Shown here: piece after piece, positions 8,476-17,161 of the stretch
Layout of the letters: the number at the start of each line of letters is the position of its first letter
Numbering within the stretch: position 1 is the stretch's first letter
NCBI GenBank assembly: GCA_022822545.1
Contig: JAJEBE010000026.1
Coordinates: 1-64,000, forward strand
DNA: 64,000 bases
Reading direction: 5' to 3'
Source of the DNA: Anaerolineae bacterium
GTDB taxonomy: Bacteria > Chloroflexota > Anaerolineae > Aggregatilineales > Phototrophicaceae
Made by a program: the position numbers and the translations under genes
The notes under the pieces: model-generated
What the model saw: only the letters and a program-made list of their open reading frames with translations
What the model was told of the DNA's origin: nothing
Databases searched by the model: none

Positions 8476-9208
8476 CTACAGATTTCATCGGCTGCGGTGT
8501 CTCGTAGCCATATTCGCGCATGGCCGGCGCTAAAAAGTCGAAATAATTCACGCCCTCGTCGCGCTGCCAGCGGTTGATGGTGTCTTTCCGCATGACGATG
8601 CGCGCCAGCGGAATACCGAGAAATTCTTCCAGCCGGTCCAGCGTCTCTTCTTGCTTGGTCACAAAATCTTCAAATCGCACTTCGATCCAGCGCTTTGGCT
8701 TCGGCGTCGACTTCACCAGGTCATATTGATACTTCCACGAGATCGCTCGGCGCAGGCGCTCGTCAGCGGTCTCCGGATACTGAATGCCGAAATCACGCAT
8801 GTCGTCCGTCTTGTGGCTGCCGATGATGCAATCGCGGGGATTGCGAATCCAGAAAATATAGTGCATATCGGGATACAGTCGCGTCAGCCAGGGATAGACC
8901 AGCGTCGTCTCCGGCACCTTCCAGCCCTTAAGTTTCCCTTTATGGTTCAGCACAGACTCGATATAACGGTGAAAAATCGTGATGAAACGCTGCGGTATCT
9001 CGGTTTCGTGAGCGCGGCTGAAGTCCCAGTTTAAGCCGCCGTTCCAGGTCACGTAGCGGGCAAAGACGCGGCAGGCGTCGTACATCAGCCAGGCTGGCAC
9101 CAGATCGCCCGACGGATTCAAGGTCTGGCCCATGTAAACGCCGCTGGCGTAAAGCGTATGCGATATCGACCGCGTTCCGCTGTGCCCGCGGCCGATGACG
9201 GTGATCAC
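8462..9208 (-). CDS. sulfotransferase family protein
   Basis: With the GTG start at 9208 the protein has 248 residues. The start begins with the P-loop-like 5'-phosphosulfate motif GRGHSGTRS (6-14), and the 3'-phosphate motif appears as WIRNPRDCIIGSHKT near residue 117-131. These are the two PAPS-binding signatures, so it probably transfers sulfate to a hydroxyl acceptor in the cytoplasm. The GTG overlaps the TGA of the upstream oxidoreductase gene by four bases (GTGA) and has GGGGAAG upstream; a longer frame starting at 9337 only reads antisense-like sequence inside that gene. A sulfotransferase inside a sugar-catabolic operon beside a sulfatase-like gene is unusual. Its last residues are encoded by a palindromic repeat. 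Confidence 0.8.
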   Translation of the reverse strand: MITVIGRGHSGTRSISHTLYASGVYMGQTLNPSGDLVPAWLMYDACRVFARYVTWNGGLNWDFSRAHETEIPQRFITIFHRYIESVLNHKGKLKGWKVPETTLVYPWLTRLYPDMHYIFWIRNPRDCIIGSHKTDDMRDFGIQYPETADERLRRAISWKYQYDLVKSTPKPKRWIEVRFEDFVTKQEETLDRLEEFLGIPLARIVMRKDTINRWQRDEGVNYFDFLAPAMREYGYETPQPMKSVGATR

Positions 9209-10209
9209 AGCGAGATCACTTCCCCGGTATCCCAGGATTCGATGGCGGCTTCGATCACGCGCTGCACCTTGAGCGCATCGGCGCCCGAGGCGTCGATCTT
9301 CTCCGGCGCCACCCCCGCCAAATTCTGGTCGACCCAATGCCCGATGCGGCTTTGGAAGGTCTGGCCGAAATGGCTCATGCCGCCGTAATTCTCGTGCCGC
9401 TCCAACTTGGTGTCAAAGCGCGGATAATAGGTCAATTCCTCGCAGGCATCACGCAAGATGAAGCGCCCGTCCGAACCGACCACTTCCAGCGTCTCCAGCC
9501 CGTAGGTGCCGGCCGCGCCGAAGTTGCCGTCATAACTGCCGCGCAGGTGGCCAATGATGCCGTTCTGATAAAGCAGGTTGATCTGCGCGTTCGACCATAT
9601 CCCCCGCCCCTTGCCTTTCTTGAAGAAGGCTTGCGCCTTTGTCACCTCGGATTGCGCGAAGTAGCGCATCACATCCAGCGAATGCGGATGCAGCGCCCGC
9701 ATATGAAAATGCGGCGAGGTCTCGTTGGGGTTATTGATCCACATCGTCATGTTGATCATGTTAACTTCGCCAAGCCGGCCGCGGAGGATCCACTCTTTCG
9801 CCAGCATTGCCGCCGGCGTGAAGCGGTGGTTGAGGTTGATGCCGTAACGCAGATTCTTCTCCTTGGCCAGCGCCACCATTTCCGCCGCTTCGTCGATATT
9901 ATTCGAGATCGGCTTTTCGCCCAGGACCGGGTAACCCGCGCGCAGCAACTGCATCGTCGGCGCGTAGTGATCGCCGCCGTTTTCAGCGCCCGCCGTCGTC
10001 ACGCTGGCCGCGTCGAATTCCACACCACTATTCAGCAGCGCTTCCACCGAATAGAAGCCTTGACAGCCGAAGGCCTCGGCCGCCTTGTCCGACCGCTCCT
10101 GGATGATATCGCAAACGGCGACGACCTTCGCGTCCGGGTGATTGGTATAGCAGCGGCCATGATTGTTGCCGATCCCGCCCATGCCGACGATAGCTACTCG
10201 TAATGTCAT
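9205..10209 (-). CDS. Gfo/Idh/MocA family oxidoreductase (paralogue B)
   Basis: The 334-residue protein has the Rossmann motif GMGGIGNNHG (9-18), GEKP with Lys99, INLNHRFTPAA and LHPHSLDVMRYF. It is a clear paralogue of the 7432-8436 product and is expected to be an NAD(P)-dependent sugar oxidoreductase. The ATG at 10209 has GGGAG about eleven bases upstream; a longer frame from 10263 adds only unsupported residues. It is translationally coupled to the sulfotransferase by a four-base overlap, which suggests that the two work on the same compound. Confidence 0.85.
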   Translation of the reverse strand: MTLRVAIVGMGGIGNNHGRCYTNHPDAKVVAVCDIIQERSDKAAEAFGCQGFYSVEALLNSGVEFDAASVTTAGAENGGDHYAPTMQLLRAGYPVLGEKPISNNIDEAAEMVALAKEKNLRYGINLNHRFTPAAMLAKEWILRGRLGEVNMINMTMWINNPNETSPHFHMRALHPHSLDVMRYFAQSEVTKAQAFFKKGKGRGIWSNAQINLLYQNGIIGHLRGSYDGNFGAAGTYGLETLEVVGSDGRFILRDACEELTYYPRFDTKLERHENYGGMSHFGQTFQSRIGHWVDQNLAGVAPEKIDASGADALKVQRVIEAAIESWDTGEVISL

Positions 10210-10317
10210 AGGTTGCTTCTCCCTTTTTTGTGCTACAAGTGTCATGTCCGGCGGACGACTCACAGAGAGCTAGAACTCCGATATCGGACAAGACTTTCAA
10301 AACTTGCCATTTGTCGT

Positions 10318-11757
10318 TTAGTCGTTGCTGGCGTCTTCTTCCTCACCGTCGCTGTCCTTGCGTGATTCCGCTTGCAAGCGGATCGCCTCGTCCAGGTCGC
10401 CGATATACAGTGTATCGTAGGCCTGCTGCGATGTCTTGAAAGCGCCAACGCCTTCTTGCCCGTGCCAGTCGCCTTGCGTCAGCATGGGATTGGTAAGGCC
10501 GGTTTCGGCCTCCCGTTTGGCGATAAAGGCTTCCATCCGCGCTCTCAGGTTGGCCACAACATCGGGGCGCGCTTCCGCCAGATTGTTGTTCTCCTCCGGA
10601 TCTTCGACCAGATTGTAAAGCTCGATTTCCGGCTTGAAATGGAAGTCCGGCTCCAGGGCGATCATCAGCTTCCAGCCCGGCGTGCGCCAGCCGTGCTTGC
10701 GCATCCAGGTGCATTCGCTGATGTAAAATTCGCTTTCGAAAGACGCTTCCTCGCCGCGCGCCAAAGACATCAGGCTGCGCCCGTCGAATTGGTAGCCGTC
10801 CTTCTCGGCGTCATACGCCAAGCCCGCCAGCTCGAGCAGGGTGGGCAGCAGGTCCTTGTGCTGGTTGAAGCCGCTGAGGCGCCGGCCGGCCGGCACGACG
10901 CCCGGATAACGGATGATCAGCGGCACATGCAGGACGTTGTCGTAGATGCCGTGATGGTCGAACCAGCATTCATGATCGTAGAGCGTCTCGCCATGATCGC
11001 CGTTGAGGGCGATGACGGTGTCGTCCATGATGCCGAGTTGTTCCAGCGCGGTGAATATGGATTGAATCGCGGCGTCCATGTAAGCGATGGCGCCGTCATA
11101 TTGGGCGATGACGTAGCCCTTGTCGCTGATGCCGGGCGGCATCCAGGACTTGAAGAAGGTGGCGAATGGCTTAAAAGCCAACACCGGGTCCATCGAACGA
11201 TTGTCGGGATCGCATTCGTCGCCGTGGTAAAACATGCGCTCGTATGGTTCCGGCGGTAGGTATGGCGCATGCGGGTCCATGTGCCGCAGCATGACGAACC
11301 AGGGCTTGTCCTCGGCAGTCAGCCGCTCCAGTTCCGGCAGCGCGACCTCGTTGAGGTTTTGCGCTTTGGGGCTTCTGCCTTGCTTCCAACTGCCCCAGCC
11401 GGCGTAGTTGATATAGGTATCGAAGCCGCGCGAACTCGGGTTGCCGCTGAAGCCGACGCAGGTCGTGTTGTAGCCGTAGTTGCGGAAGATCTCGGCGGCG
11501 GTTGGCGCTTCCGCCCGCAAGGGTCCCTTATGGCGCAGCGCCACCACCTGCGTGCCGAAGCAATCAAGCCCCGTCAGCATGGAGGCGTAAGCCGACGTGG
11601 TCGGAATATGCGGGCTGAAGGTGTTTTCAAAAAGCGCCCCGCCTTGGGCGAAGCGATCAATATAGGGTGTCGTCAGCCGGTCATAGCCGTAGCAAGACAT
11701 GTGGTCGGCGCGGATGGAATCGATGGCGATAAGCAAAACATTGGGTCTTTGGGGCAT
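10318..11757 (-). CDS. sulfatase-like alkaline-phosphatase-superfamily hydrolase with Thr at the nucleophile position
   Basis: This 479-residue protein starts PNVLLIAIDSIRAD (metal-binding Asp13) and has the second metal site NGDHGETL plus a sulfatase-type C-terminal part (YNLVEDPEENNNL). At the place where sulfatases carry the formylglycine motif C-x-P-x-R it has T53-T-S-A-Y57 before ASMLTG. It therefore cannot be activated by formylglycine-generating enzymes. Thr is the nucleophile in nucleotide pyrophosphatase/phosphodiesterase relatives, so phosphoester or phosphodiester hydrolysis, or loss of activity, are both possible. There is no signal peptide. It is the first gene of the minus-strand operon that leads to rhaA and rhaD. 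Confidence 0.85.
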   Translation of the reverse strand: MPQRPNVLLIAIDSIRADHMSCYGYDRLTTPYIDRFAQGGALFENTFSPHIPTTSAYASMLTGLDCFGTQVVALRHKGPLRAEAPTAAEIFRNYGYNTTCVGFSGNPSSRGFDTYINYAGWGSWKQGRSPKAQNLNEVALPELERLTAEDKPWFVMLRHMDPHAPYLPPEPYERMFYHGDECDPDNRSMDPVLAFKPFATFFKSWMPPGISDKGYVIAQYDGAIAYMDAAIQSIFTALEQLGIMDDTVIALNGDHGETLYDHECWFDHHGIYDNVLHVPLIIRYPGVVPAGRRLSGFNQHKDLLPTLLELAGLAYDAEKDGYQFDGRSLMSLARGEEASFESEFYISECTWMRKHGWRTPGWKLMIALEPDFHFKPEIELYNLVEDPEENNNLAEARPDVVANLRARMEAFIAKREAETGLTNPMLTQGDWHGQEGVGAFKTSQQAYDTLYIGDLDEAIRLQAESRKDSDGEEEDASND

Positions 11758-11871
11758 GGGTCCTCTCCTATAACCGCGGAAAGTCTATCATAGGTAAATA
11801 ACCGACGCTACGAGTTGGCTTATCAAAGCGAGGGTGAATTACAAGGATATGACGCTCATTCCCATGAGTTT

Positions 11872-11891
11872 GTAGGGACGATACGGTGAGG
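11872..11891. repeat. decayed palindromic repeat copy 5
   Basis: GTAGGGACGATACGGTGAGG matches one arm and loop of the repeat family in reverse orientation with a few changes; the second arm is not preserved. Confidence 0.4.
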
Positions 11892-12337
11892 CATATAGGT
11901 CGCGTAAACACTAACCAGCGACATTCGCTGTCAGTCAGCACTTCCTCTATTATTATGTTCTGAGATAGGATTACTTGAATGCCATATACTTATTTTTAAC
12001 TTTTCTGTCGATAATGATACTTTAGAATCAGTTTTCTATATGTTATTTTCTCTCCATAATTTGCTTTAAGCGTTTCCAATGTAAACTCTCCACGCTTCAG
12101 AGCCACTCCCTGTGCTGTAATCGTTGACTGAGTAAGGGAGTTCCCAGATTTTGTCGGTTCGCACAGGTAAAGAAAGACTAGTAAATTGATGCAATGTGGT
12201 CGATACCTATCATATGTGATATTATAGTAAATTATGTAACATATTGTTTGTTACTATTCAATATTAATACTTGTATAATCGATTTTCTATATATTATCAT
12301 TTATTCAGTATCCAACCTTATAAGGCGAAAGTTCACG

Positions 12338-12413
12338 GATACGCCGACTGCCACAGCTACGGACACGCCAACGGCAACGCCGACTGCAACAGCGACAGAC
12401 ACGCCGACGGCAA
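12338..12413 (+). repeat. Thr/Pro/Ala-coding tandem repeat
   Basis: Imperfect repeats of a GACACGCCGACGGCAAC-like word, which in one frame encode TPTATATDTPTATPTATA. Such tracts are common as linkers or stalks in Chloroflexota surface proteins. Here it joins AT-rich DNA directly to the start of the next gene, which is in another frame, so it looks like a leftover of another gene. Confidence 0.65.
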
Positions 12414-12806
12414 TTGAAATGCTTGCGCGCTTTGCTTGATACGATTATCCCGGAAGATGATTTCCCTGGCGCCTGGGAAGCGGGCGTCGGCGACTATCTG
12501 GGGCGGCAATTGGCGAGCGATCTGGCCAAGCTGCTGCCCGCCTATCAGGCTTGGCTGGCCGGCCTTGATGACGAAGCGCGCGTGTTGCACGGCGCGGACT
12601 TCGCCGGTATCAGCCCTCGTCAGCGGACGGCGCTGCTCATGCGGATAGAGCAGGGTGCGGTCGAGGCGGCCTGGCAAATTGAGCCGGCGCCGTTTTTCCG
12701 CGATATCGTCGAACATTGCGCCGAAGGTTTCTATAGCGACCCCGGCAATGGCGGCAACCGCGCTGGCATTGCCTGGCGAATGATTGGTTTCGAGGTGAGC
12801 GGATGA
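12414..12806 (+). CDS. gluconate 2-dehydrogenase subunit 3 family protein (small subunit of GMC dehydrogenase)
   Basis: The 130-residue product reads LRALLDTIIPEDDFPGAWEA near its start, the standard beginning of the small (gamma) subunit family, and includes FFRDIVEHCAEGFYSDP near 97-113. In known pairs this subunit is needed for folding, export or activity of the FAD-containing large subunit. The only in-frame start is a TTG at 12414, with no ribosome binding site and with Thr/Pro repeat DNA running right up to it. The natural N-terminus, perhaps with a Tat signal, may therefore be lost. It overlaps the GMC gene by four bases (ATGA). Confidence 0.75.
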   Translation: MKCLRALLDTIIPEDDFPGAWEAGVGDYLGRQLASDLAKLLPAYQAWLAGLDDEARVLHGADFAGISPRQRTALLMRIEQGAVEAAWQIEPAPFFRDIVEHCAEGFYSDPGNGGNRAGIAWRMIGFEVSG

Positions 12807-14485
12807 AAGTGACAGTGTCTACGCGCCACAGCGATTACGATGCCATTGTGATCGGCTCTGGCGCCGGCGGCGGTGTGGCTGCGGCTGTGCTGGCGGAAGC
12901 GGGCAAATCAGTGCTCTTGCTGGAACGCGGACGCGACCTATCCTTTGAGACGGTCGGTCGCGATCATTTGCGCAATCAGCGAATGGCGGTCTACGGACAT
13001 AATGCGGGACCGGATATCGATGGCAATCCGCGGACGCTGGAGGCCGGCTCCTTCCCGATCCCCGTGGGCGAAGCGCTGGGCGATCTTCGCCTGCTGCGCC
13101 CGCATGAGCCCGGCTATCAGAATAACGCCGCTTGCGTGGGCAGCGGGACGCGCGTCTACGCCGGGCAAGCCTGGCGCTTCATGCCGCAGGACTTTCGCAT
13201 GGCGAGCGAATATGGCGTGCCCGAAGGCAGCTCGCTGGCGGATTGGCCCATCGGCTACGAAGACTTGCTGCCCTGGTACGAGAAAGTGGAGTGGGAAATC
13301 GGCATCTGTGGCGATCATCGCACGATGACGCATCTGCCGGCATACGATAAGCCCTATCCCATGCCCGCCTTGCCGCTGCCTCATAAATCGGGCATACACA
13401 AGCGCGGCTTGGAGCAACTGGGCTGGCAGTGGCTGCGCGTGCCCCGGCTGATCAATTCTGTGCCCTACAATGACCGTCCCGGCTGTATCAATTGCCAGCA
13501 ATGCGTCGGCTTCGCCTGCCCGGCCGACGCCAAGAATGGCAGCCACAATACAACCGTGCCGCGCGCTCTGCGCTCGGGGAATTGTACGCTACGGACGGAA
13601 GTGATGGCGGAGCGGCTGGCATGCAGCGCTGGCGGGCGCGTCACCGGCGTCACGATTATTGACGCCAACGGGCAGCGACAGACCCTGACGGCCGATGTGG
13701 TCGTCCTCAGTTGCGGCGCGGTGGAAACGGCGCGTTTGCTGCTTAATTCCGCCACGCCGCAGGAGCCGACCGGCATCGGCAATGGCGGCGACCAGGTCGG
13801 CCGCAACTTGCAGGGGCATTATTATCCCGGCGCGGCCGGGCTCTTTCCCGATGTGATGTTCGATGGCGTCGGTCCCGGCTGCTCAATCGCGACTTGCCAA
13901 TTCAACCACGGCAACGATGACATCATCGGCGGCGGCTTCCTGGGCGATGAAGATATCGTGACGCCGGTGACAATGTGGAAGCGATTTTACCCGCCCGATG
14001 CGCCGCGCTGGGGCATCGAAGCCAAGCGCTTCATGCGCGACAATTACCGCCGCATCAATGATGTGACCGGTCCGGTGCAGGAGATTCCCAGCCCGGCGGC
14101 GCGCGTCAATGTGAATCCTCAAGTCAAAGACAAGTATGGCATACCGGTGGCTCATCTTTCGGGCGCGACGCATCCGGAGACGGTGCGCACGGCGCGCTTC
14201 ATGCACGAGCGGGCGAAGGAATGGCTGCGAGCCTCGGGCGCGATCAAGGTTTGGGGGCAGCCGCCCCCGCGCTATCTGTCCGGCGGCCAGCATCAAGCCG
14301 GCTCCTGCCGCATGGGCGAAGACCCGGCGATATCGGTGGTCGATCCATTCTGTCGCGTTCACAGCCACGATAATCTCTTCCTCGCCGATGGCTCGCCGCA
14401 TGTGACAAACGGCGGCTTCAATCCGGTGGAGACGATCATGGCGCTGGCATGGCGCACGGCGGATAATATCGTCGCGAAATGGTAA
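12803..14485 (+). CDS. GMC family FAD-dependent oxidoreductase (gluconate/glucose dehydrogenase-like large subunit)
   Basis: The 560-residue protein has the FAD-binding G18-S-G-A-G-G23 motif and the C-terminal GMC signature with GSCRMGEDP, ADGSPHVTNGGFNPVETI and a conserved Asn near the active site. A Cys cluster C228-x2-C231-x2-C234-x4-C239-P is present; bacterial FAD-glucose dehydrogenase large subunits carry a 3Fe-4S cluster, and this could be its equivalent. It probably oxidises a sugar, polyol or sugar acid and passes electrons on. It is coupled to the small-subunit gene by ATGA. No cytochrome c subunit gene follows; instead a PhyH dioxygenase gene starts 29 bases later. Confidence 0.85.
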   Translation: MKVTVSTRHSDYDAIVIGSGAGGGVAAAVLAEAGKSVLLLERGRDLSFETVGRDHLRNQRMAVYGHNAGPDIDGNPRTLEAGSFPIPVGEALGDLRLLRPHEPGYQNNAACVGSGTRVYAGQAWRFMPQDFRMASEYGVPEGSSLADWPIGYEDLLPWYEKVEWEIGICGDHRTMTHLPAYDKPYPMPALPLPHKSGIHKRGLEQLGWQWLRVPRLINSVPYNDRPGCINCQQCVGFACPADAKNGSHNTTVPRALRSGNCTLRTEVMAERLACSAGGRVTGVTIIDANGQRQTLTADVVVLSCGAVETARLLLNSATPQEPTGIGNGGDQVGRNLQGHYYPGAAGLFPDVMFDGVGPGCSIATCQFNHGNDDIIGGGFLGDEDIVTPVTMWKRFYPPDAPRWGIEAKRFMRDNYRRINDVTGPVQEIPSPAARVNVNPQVKDKYGIPVAHLSGATHPETVRTARFMHERAKEWLRASGAIKVWGQPPPRYLSGGQHQAGSCRMGEDPAISVVDPFCRVHSHDNLFLADGSPHVTNGGFNPVETIMALAWRTADNIVAKW

Positions 14486-14514
14486 TTGACGAGAGATTGA
14501 AAGGCGGGAATACG

Positions 14515-15333
14515 ATGAATCATACAATTACGGCTGAGCAGATACAGTTCTATCAAGACAATGGTTACGTGGTGCTTGACAACTTCCTTGACGCCGACGA
14601 GCTGGAGACCTGGCGCCAGTATGTGGGCGAAGCGGTTGCGGCGCGCGGCAAGCGCAAGCTGGCGGACGGCAGCATGATGGAAGAAGACAACTATTACGCG
14701 CGGGTCTTTGCCCAGCGCATCAACTTGTGGAACGACCATGAGGGCATGCGCCGGCTGATGATTGACGATCGCCTGGGCAAGATGGCGGCCGATCTGGCGG
14801 GCGTGGACGGCATCCGCATCTGGCACGATCAAGCGCTGATCAAGCCGCCCTGGGGTAACCCGACCGGCTGGCACCTGGATAACCCGTACTGGTCCTTTTA
14901 TTCGCGCGACGCCATCAGCATCTGGGTGGCGCTGGATGATGTGACGCCGGACAACGGCTGCCTCTACTTCATCCCGGGCAGCCATAAAACGGCGACTTAT
15001 GACAATGTCGGCATCGGCAGCAATATCGGCGACTTGTTCAACGCTTATCCGGCATGGGGCAAGATGGAGGCCGCGTCCGCCTCGATGAAAGCCGGCTCCT
15101 GCTCCTTCCATAATGGCTTGCTCGCGCATGGCGCGGGCGCGAACATGACGCCCTATCATCGCCGCGCGATGACCTGCGCTTATATGCCCGATGGCAGCGC
15201 CTTCAACGGCCAGCGCAATATCTTGACGCAGGCGCAGGCAGACAGCTACAAAATTGGCGATGCCCTCGATGACGATGCCCAGTCGCCGTTGATCTATCAT
15301 CGCAGCAAGGCTTATGTGCGCTTCAGCGGCTGA
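14515..15333 (+). CDS. phytanoyl-CoA dioxygenase (PhyH) family protein
   Basis: This 272-residue protein has the jelly-roll Fe(II)/2-oxoglutarate signature: GWHLDNPYW near 120-128 gives the H-x-D pair, and HNGLLAHGAGANMTPYHRRAM near 199-219 gives the distal His and the 2-oxoglutarate-binding Arg. It begins with EQIQFYQDNGYVVLDNFLD, typical of the family. It should hydroxylate a small substrate in the cytoplasm; the substrate is unknown. I chose the ATG at 14515 (AAGGCGGG upstream) rather than 14479 inside the GMC gene. It probably shares a transcript with the two GMC subunit genes. Confidence 0.85.
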   Translation: MNHTITAEQIQFYQDNGYVVLDNFLDADELETWRQYVGEAVAARGKRKLADGSMMEEDNYYARVFAQRINLWNDHEGMRRLMIDDRLGKMAADLAGVDGIRIWHDQALIKPPWGNPTGWHLDNPYWSFYSRDAISIWVALDDVTPDNGCLYFIPGSHKTATYDNVGIGSNIGDLFNAYPAWGKMEAASASMKAGSCSFHNGLLAHGAGANMTPYHRRAMTCAYMPDGSAFNGQRNILTQAQADSYKIGDALDDDAQSPLIYHRSKAYVRFSG

Positions 15334-15351
15334 GCCAGCCCTTGACGGATT

Positions 15352-16692
15352 TCACCAGCGGAAGGGAACCGTGCCCGTGTCGTCCAGGGGATAGCCCCAG
15401 CGCTCAATATAGGACATGCCGGGCAAGAAATCGTCGCCGATGGCTTCCAGTTCTCGCCCCAGCAGCGCGTCCAATTCCCGCTGCGCCTCCGCGCATTCGG
15501 GCCGGTCTACGAGATTGGTCAGTTGAAAGGGATCGGCCTCGTTATCGTAGAGCAGCCAAGGTCCATCCAGAGCGCGACAGTAAGAATAGCGGGCTGTGCG
15601 GATGCCGCGATACTCCCGGCCGCCGACGCCGCGATGCCATTCGCCGAAAGGATGGAAGCAGGCCAGCAGCGCGCCATCGCTTTGGATCTTCTCTCCCCGT
15701 AGCGCGGGCGAAAAATCACGGCCCTCGACGGTCGCCGGAATCGGTAGACCACAGACGCCAAGCAGCGTCGGCATGATGTCGTGGGCGTTAAGGAAGGAAT
15801 CAACTTCGGCTGATTCGCGCCCGAACTCGGCCGGGTAGTGCAAGAGGAAGGGCACGCGGATCGACTCTTCCCAAGGCTTTTGCTTGCGCACCGTGCCTTG
15901 CGATCCGAGCATGTCGCCGTGGTCGGAGGCGAAGACCAGCACGGTGTCGTCAGTCAAACCGAGTTCGTCCAGCGTCGCCATGATATCGCCGACCGACTTG
16001 TCGATGGCGCTGCAGTGAGCGTAATAACCGGCCAGCCATTCGCGGGCTTCATCCGCCATGTCGGCGGGAACGTTGGGCCGCAATTCGATATCGCGCGGGT
16101 CGTACATGTCGCGGTATTCAGGCGGCGCGGTTTGGTAAGGATTATGCGGCGGGCCCCAGCTAAGCACCAGCATGAACGGCTGTTCGCCGTCTTGTGATTG
16201 GATGTAGCGCTGCGCGGCGGCCGTCTGCGCGAAGACATCGTAACCATCCCAGTAGCGCATGGTCGGGTCATCGCCATCGTAATAGGCCGAGCGATTGTAA
16301 TCGTGGCTGCATTCCAGCGCCATGAAGGCGTCGAAGCCGAGGCGGCGTTCGGGCGGGATGTAGTTGCTGCGTCCCTGCCCGTCCACATGCCATTTGCCGA
16401 TGAAAGCTGTATTGTAGCCCGCCTGCTTGAAGGCATCGCCCAAGCCAATCGGCTCGCTGCTGATGGGCACATCGTTGACGATGACGCCGTGCGTCAGCGG
16501 ATATTGCCCGGTGAGAAAGCTGGCGCGCCAGGGACAGCAGACCGAGTAGCCGGAAATGGCCTGTTTGAAGTTGACGCTTTCATGGGCCAGGCGGTCGATA
16601 TTGGGCGTCCGCACCTGCTTGTTGCCGGTGTATCCCAGCGCCTGCAAGCGCCATTGATCGGTCAGCAAGAAGACGACATTGGGTTGTGACAT
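15352..16692 (-). CDS. sulfatase (formylglycine type, no signal peptide)
   Basis: The 446-residue protein begins PNVVFLLTDQWR (metal ligand Asp12) and carries the activation motif C52-C-P-W-R56 followed by ASFLTG. C-x-P-x-R is the motif recognised by formylglycine-generating enzyme. Further sulfatase landmarks are GKWHVDG near 104-110, GPPHNPY near 194-200 and FASDHGDMLGS near 260-270. It should hydrolyse a sulfate ester of a carbohydrate. With no signal peptide it is cytoplasmic. The ATG at 16692 (GGAG upstream) is preferred; the longer frame to 16842 adds an Arg-rich, unsupported extension. It converges on the PhyH gene with 18 bases between stops. Confidence 0.88.
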   Translation of the reverse strand: MSQPNVVFLLTDQWRLQALGYTGNKQVRTPNIDRLAHESVNFKQAISGYSVCCPWRASFLTGQYPLTHGVIVNDVPISSEPIGLGDAFKQAGYNTAFIGKWHVDGQGRSNYIPPERRLGFDAFMALECSHDYNRSAYYDGDDPTMRYWDGYDVFAQTAAAQRYIQSQDGEQPFMLVLSWGPPHNPYQTAPPEYRDMYDPRDIELRPNVPADMADEAREWLAGYYAHCSAIDKSVGDIMATLDELGLTDDTVLVFASDHGDMLGSQGTVRKQKPWEESIRVPFLLHYPAEFGRESAEVDSFLNAHDIMPTLLGVCGLPIPATVEGRDFSPALRGEKIQSDGALLACFHPFGEWHRGVGGREYRGIRTARYSYCRALDGPWLLYDNEADPFQLTNLVDRPECAEAQRELDALLGRELEAIGDDFLPGMSYIERWGYPLDDTGTVPFRW

Positions 16693-16912
16693 GAGCGTGG
16701 CTCTCCATGGTAAAGGGCAGATTTCGTACCGCGGTCGATTGTAACGCAGCGCCGGGTCGATGCGGACGAATGGCGCGGTCGCGCTGTAGAGATTGCGGGA
16801 CCGGAGGCGAGCTAGAAGAAAGCGATCGGGAAACCCAGCCAACCCAAGCGCGTCTCACACCAAATTCTATGCGAGTTCAAGAACATTTGCTCGCCCAATC
16901 CAAGCACATCTG

Positions 16913-16921
16913 TGCTATAAT
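16913..16921 (+). promoter_or_regulatory. extended -10 promoter candidate
   Basis: TG-C-TATAAT matches the extended -10 consensus exactly. There is no convincing -35. The predicted start of transcription falls at or next to the ATG at 16929, as for a leaderless message. Confidence 0.4.
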
Positions 16922-17161
16922 ACTCGCCATGAAAACAGCGCCAGCTATCCCAGTCCTCCCGATCCCGCGCCTGCGCCACCGGTGCGCCCTCCGTCCGCGT
17001 CTAGCCAGATTGCCAGATTGCCGAAAAAACATTTTTTCCGGTCAGAAAACCGCCCGACTGGGAAACTCGCAAAATAATGAGAAAAACTTCATTTGTAATA
17101 GGAGTCTTGAATGGTTTCCCAATCTCGCCAAATGCGCTCCCCTTCCTCATTTTAATGGATG

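Larger units (their letters stand above)
11758..12413. other. 656-base gene-free region with AT-rich island
   Basis: The first 200 bases upstream of the sulfatase-like gene hold a decayed copy of the palindromic repeat. From about 11940 to 12330 the sequence turns sharply AT-rich, with runs such as TATATATTATCATTTATTCA, unlike anything else in the window. An 81-codon plus frame (12194-12439) crosses it, but its first part reads like translated AT-rich DNA (many Ile, Tyr, Asn) and it ends in a Thr/Pro/Ala repeat. No RNA gene or transposase was recognised. It may be a horizontally acquired fragment or a rearrangement scar. Confidence 0.5.

Noticed and set aside
12338..12413. CRISPR-like repeat
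   Set aside because: Short, imperfect repeats without spacers of even length; they translate to a Thr/Pro/Ala tract, so a coding linker repeat is the better reading.
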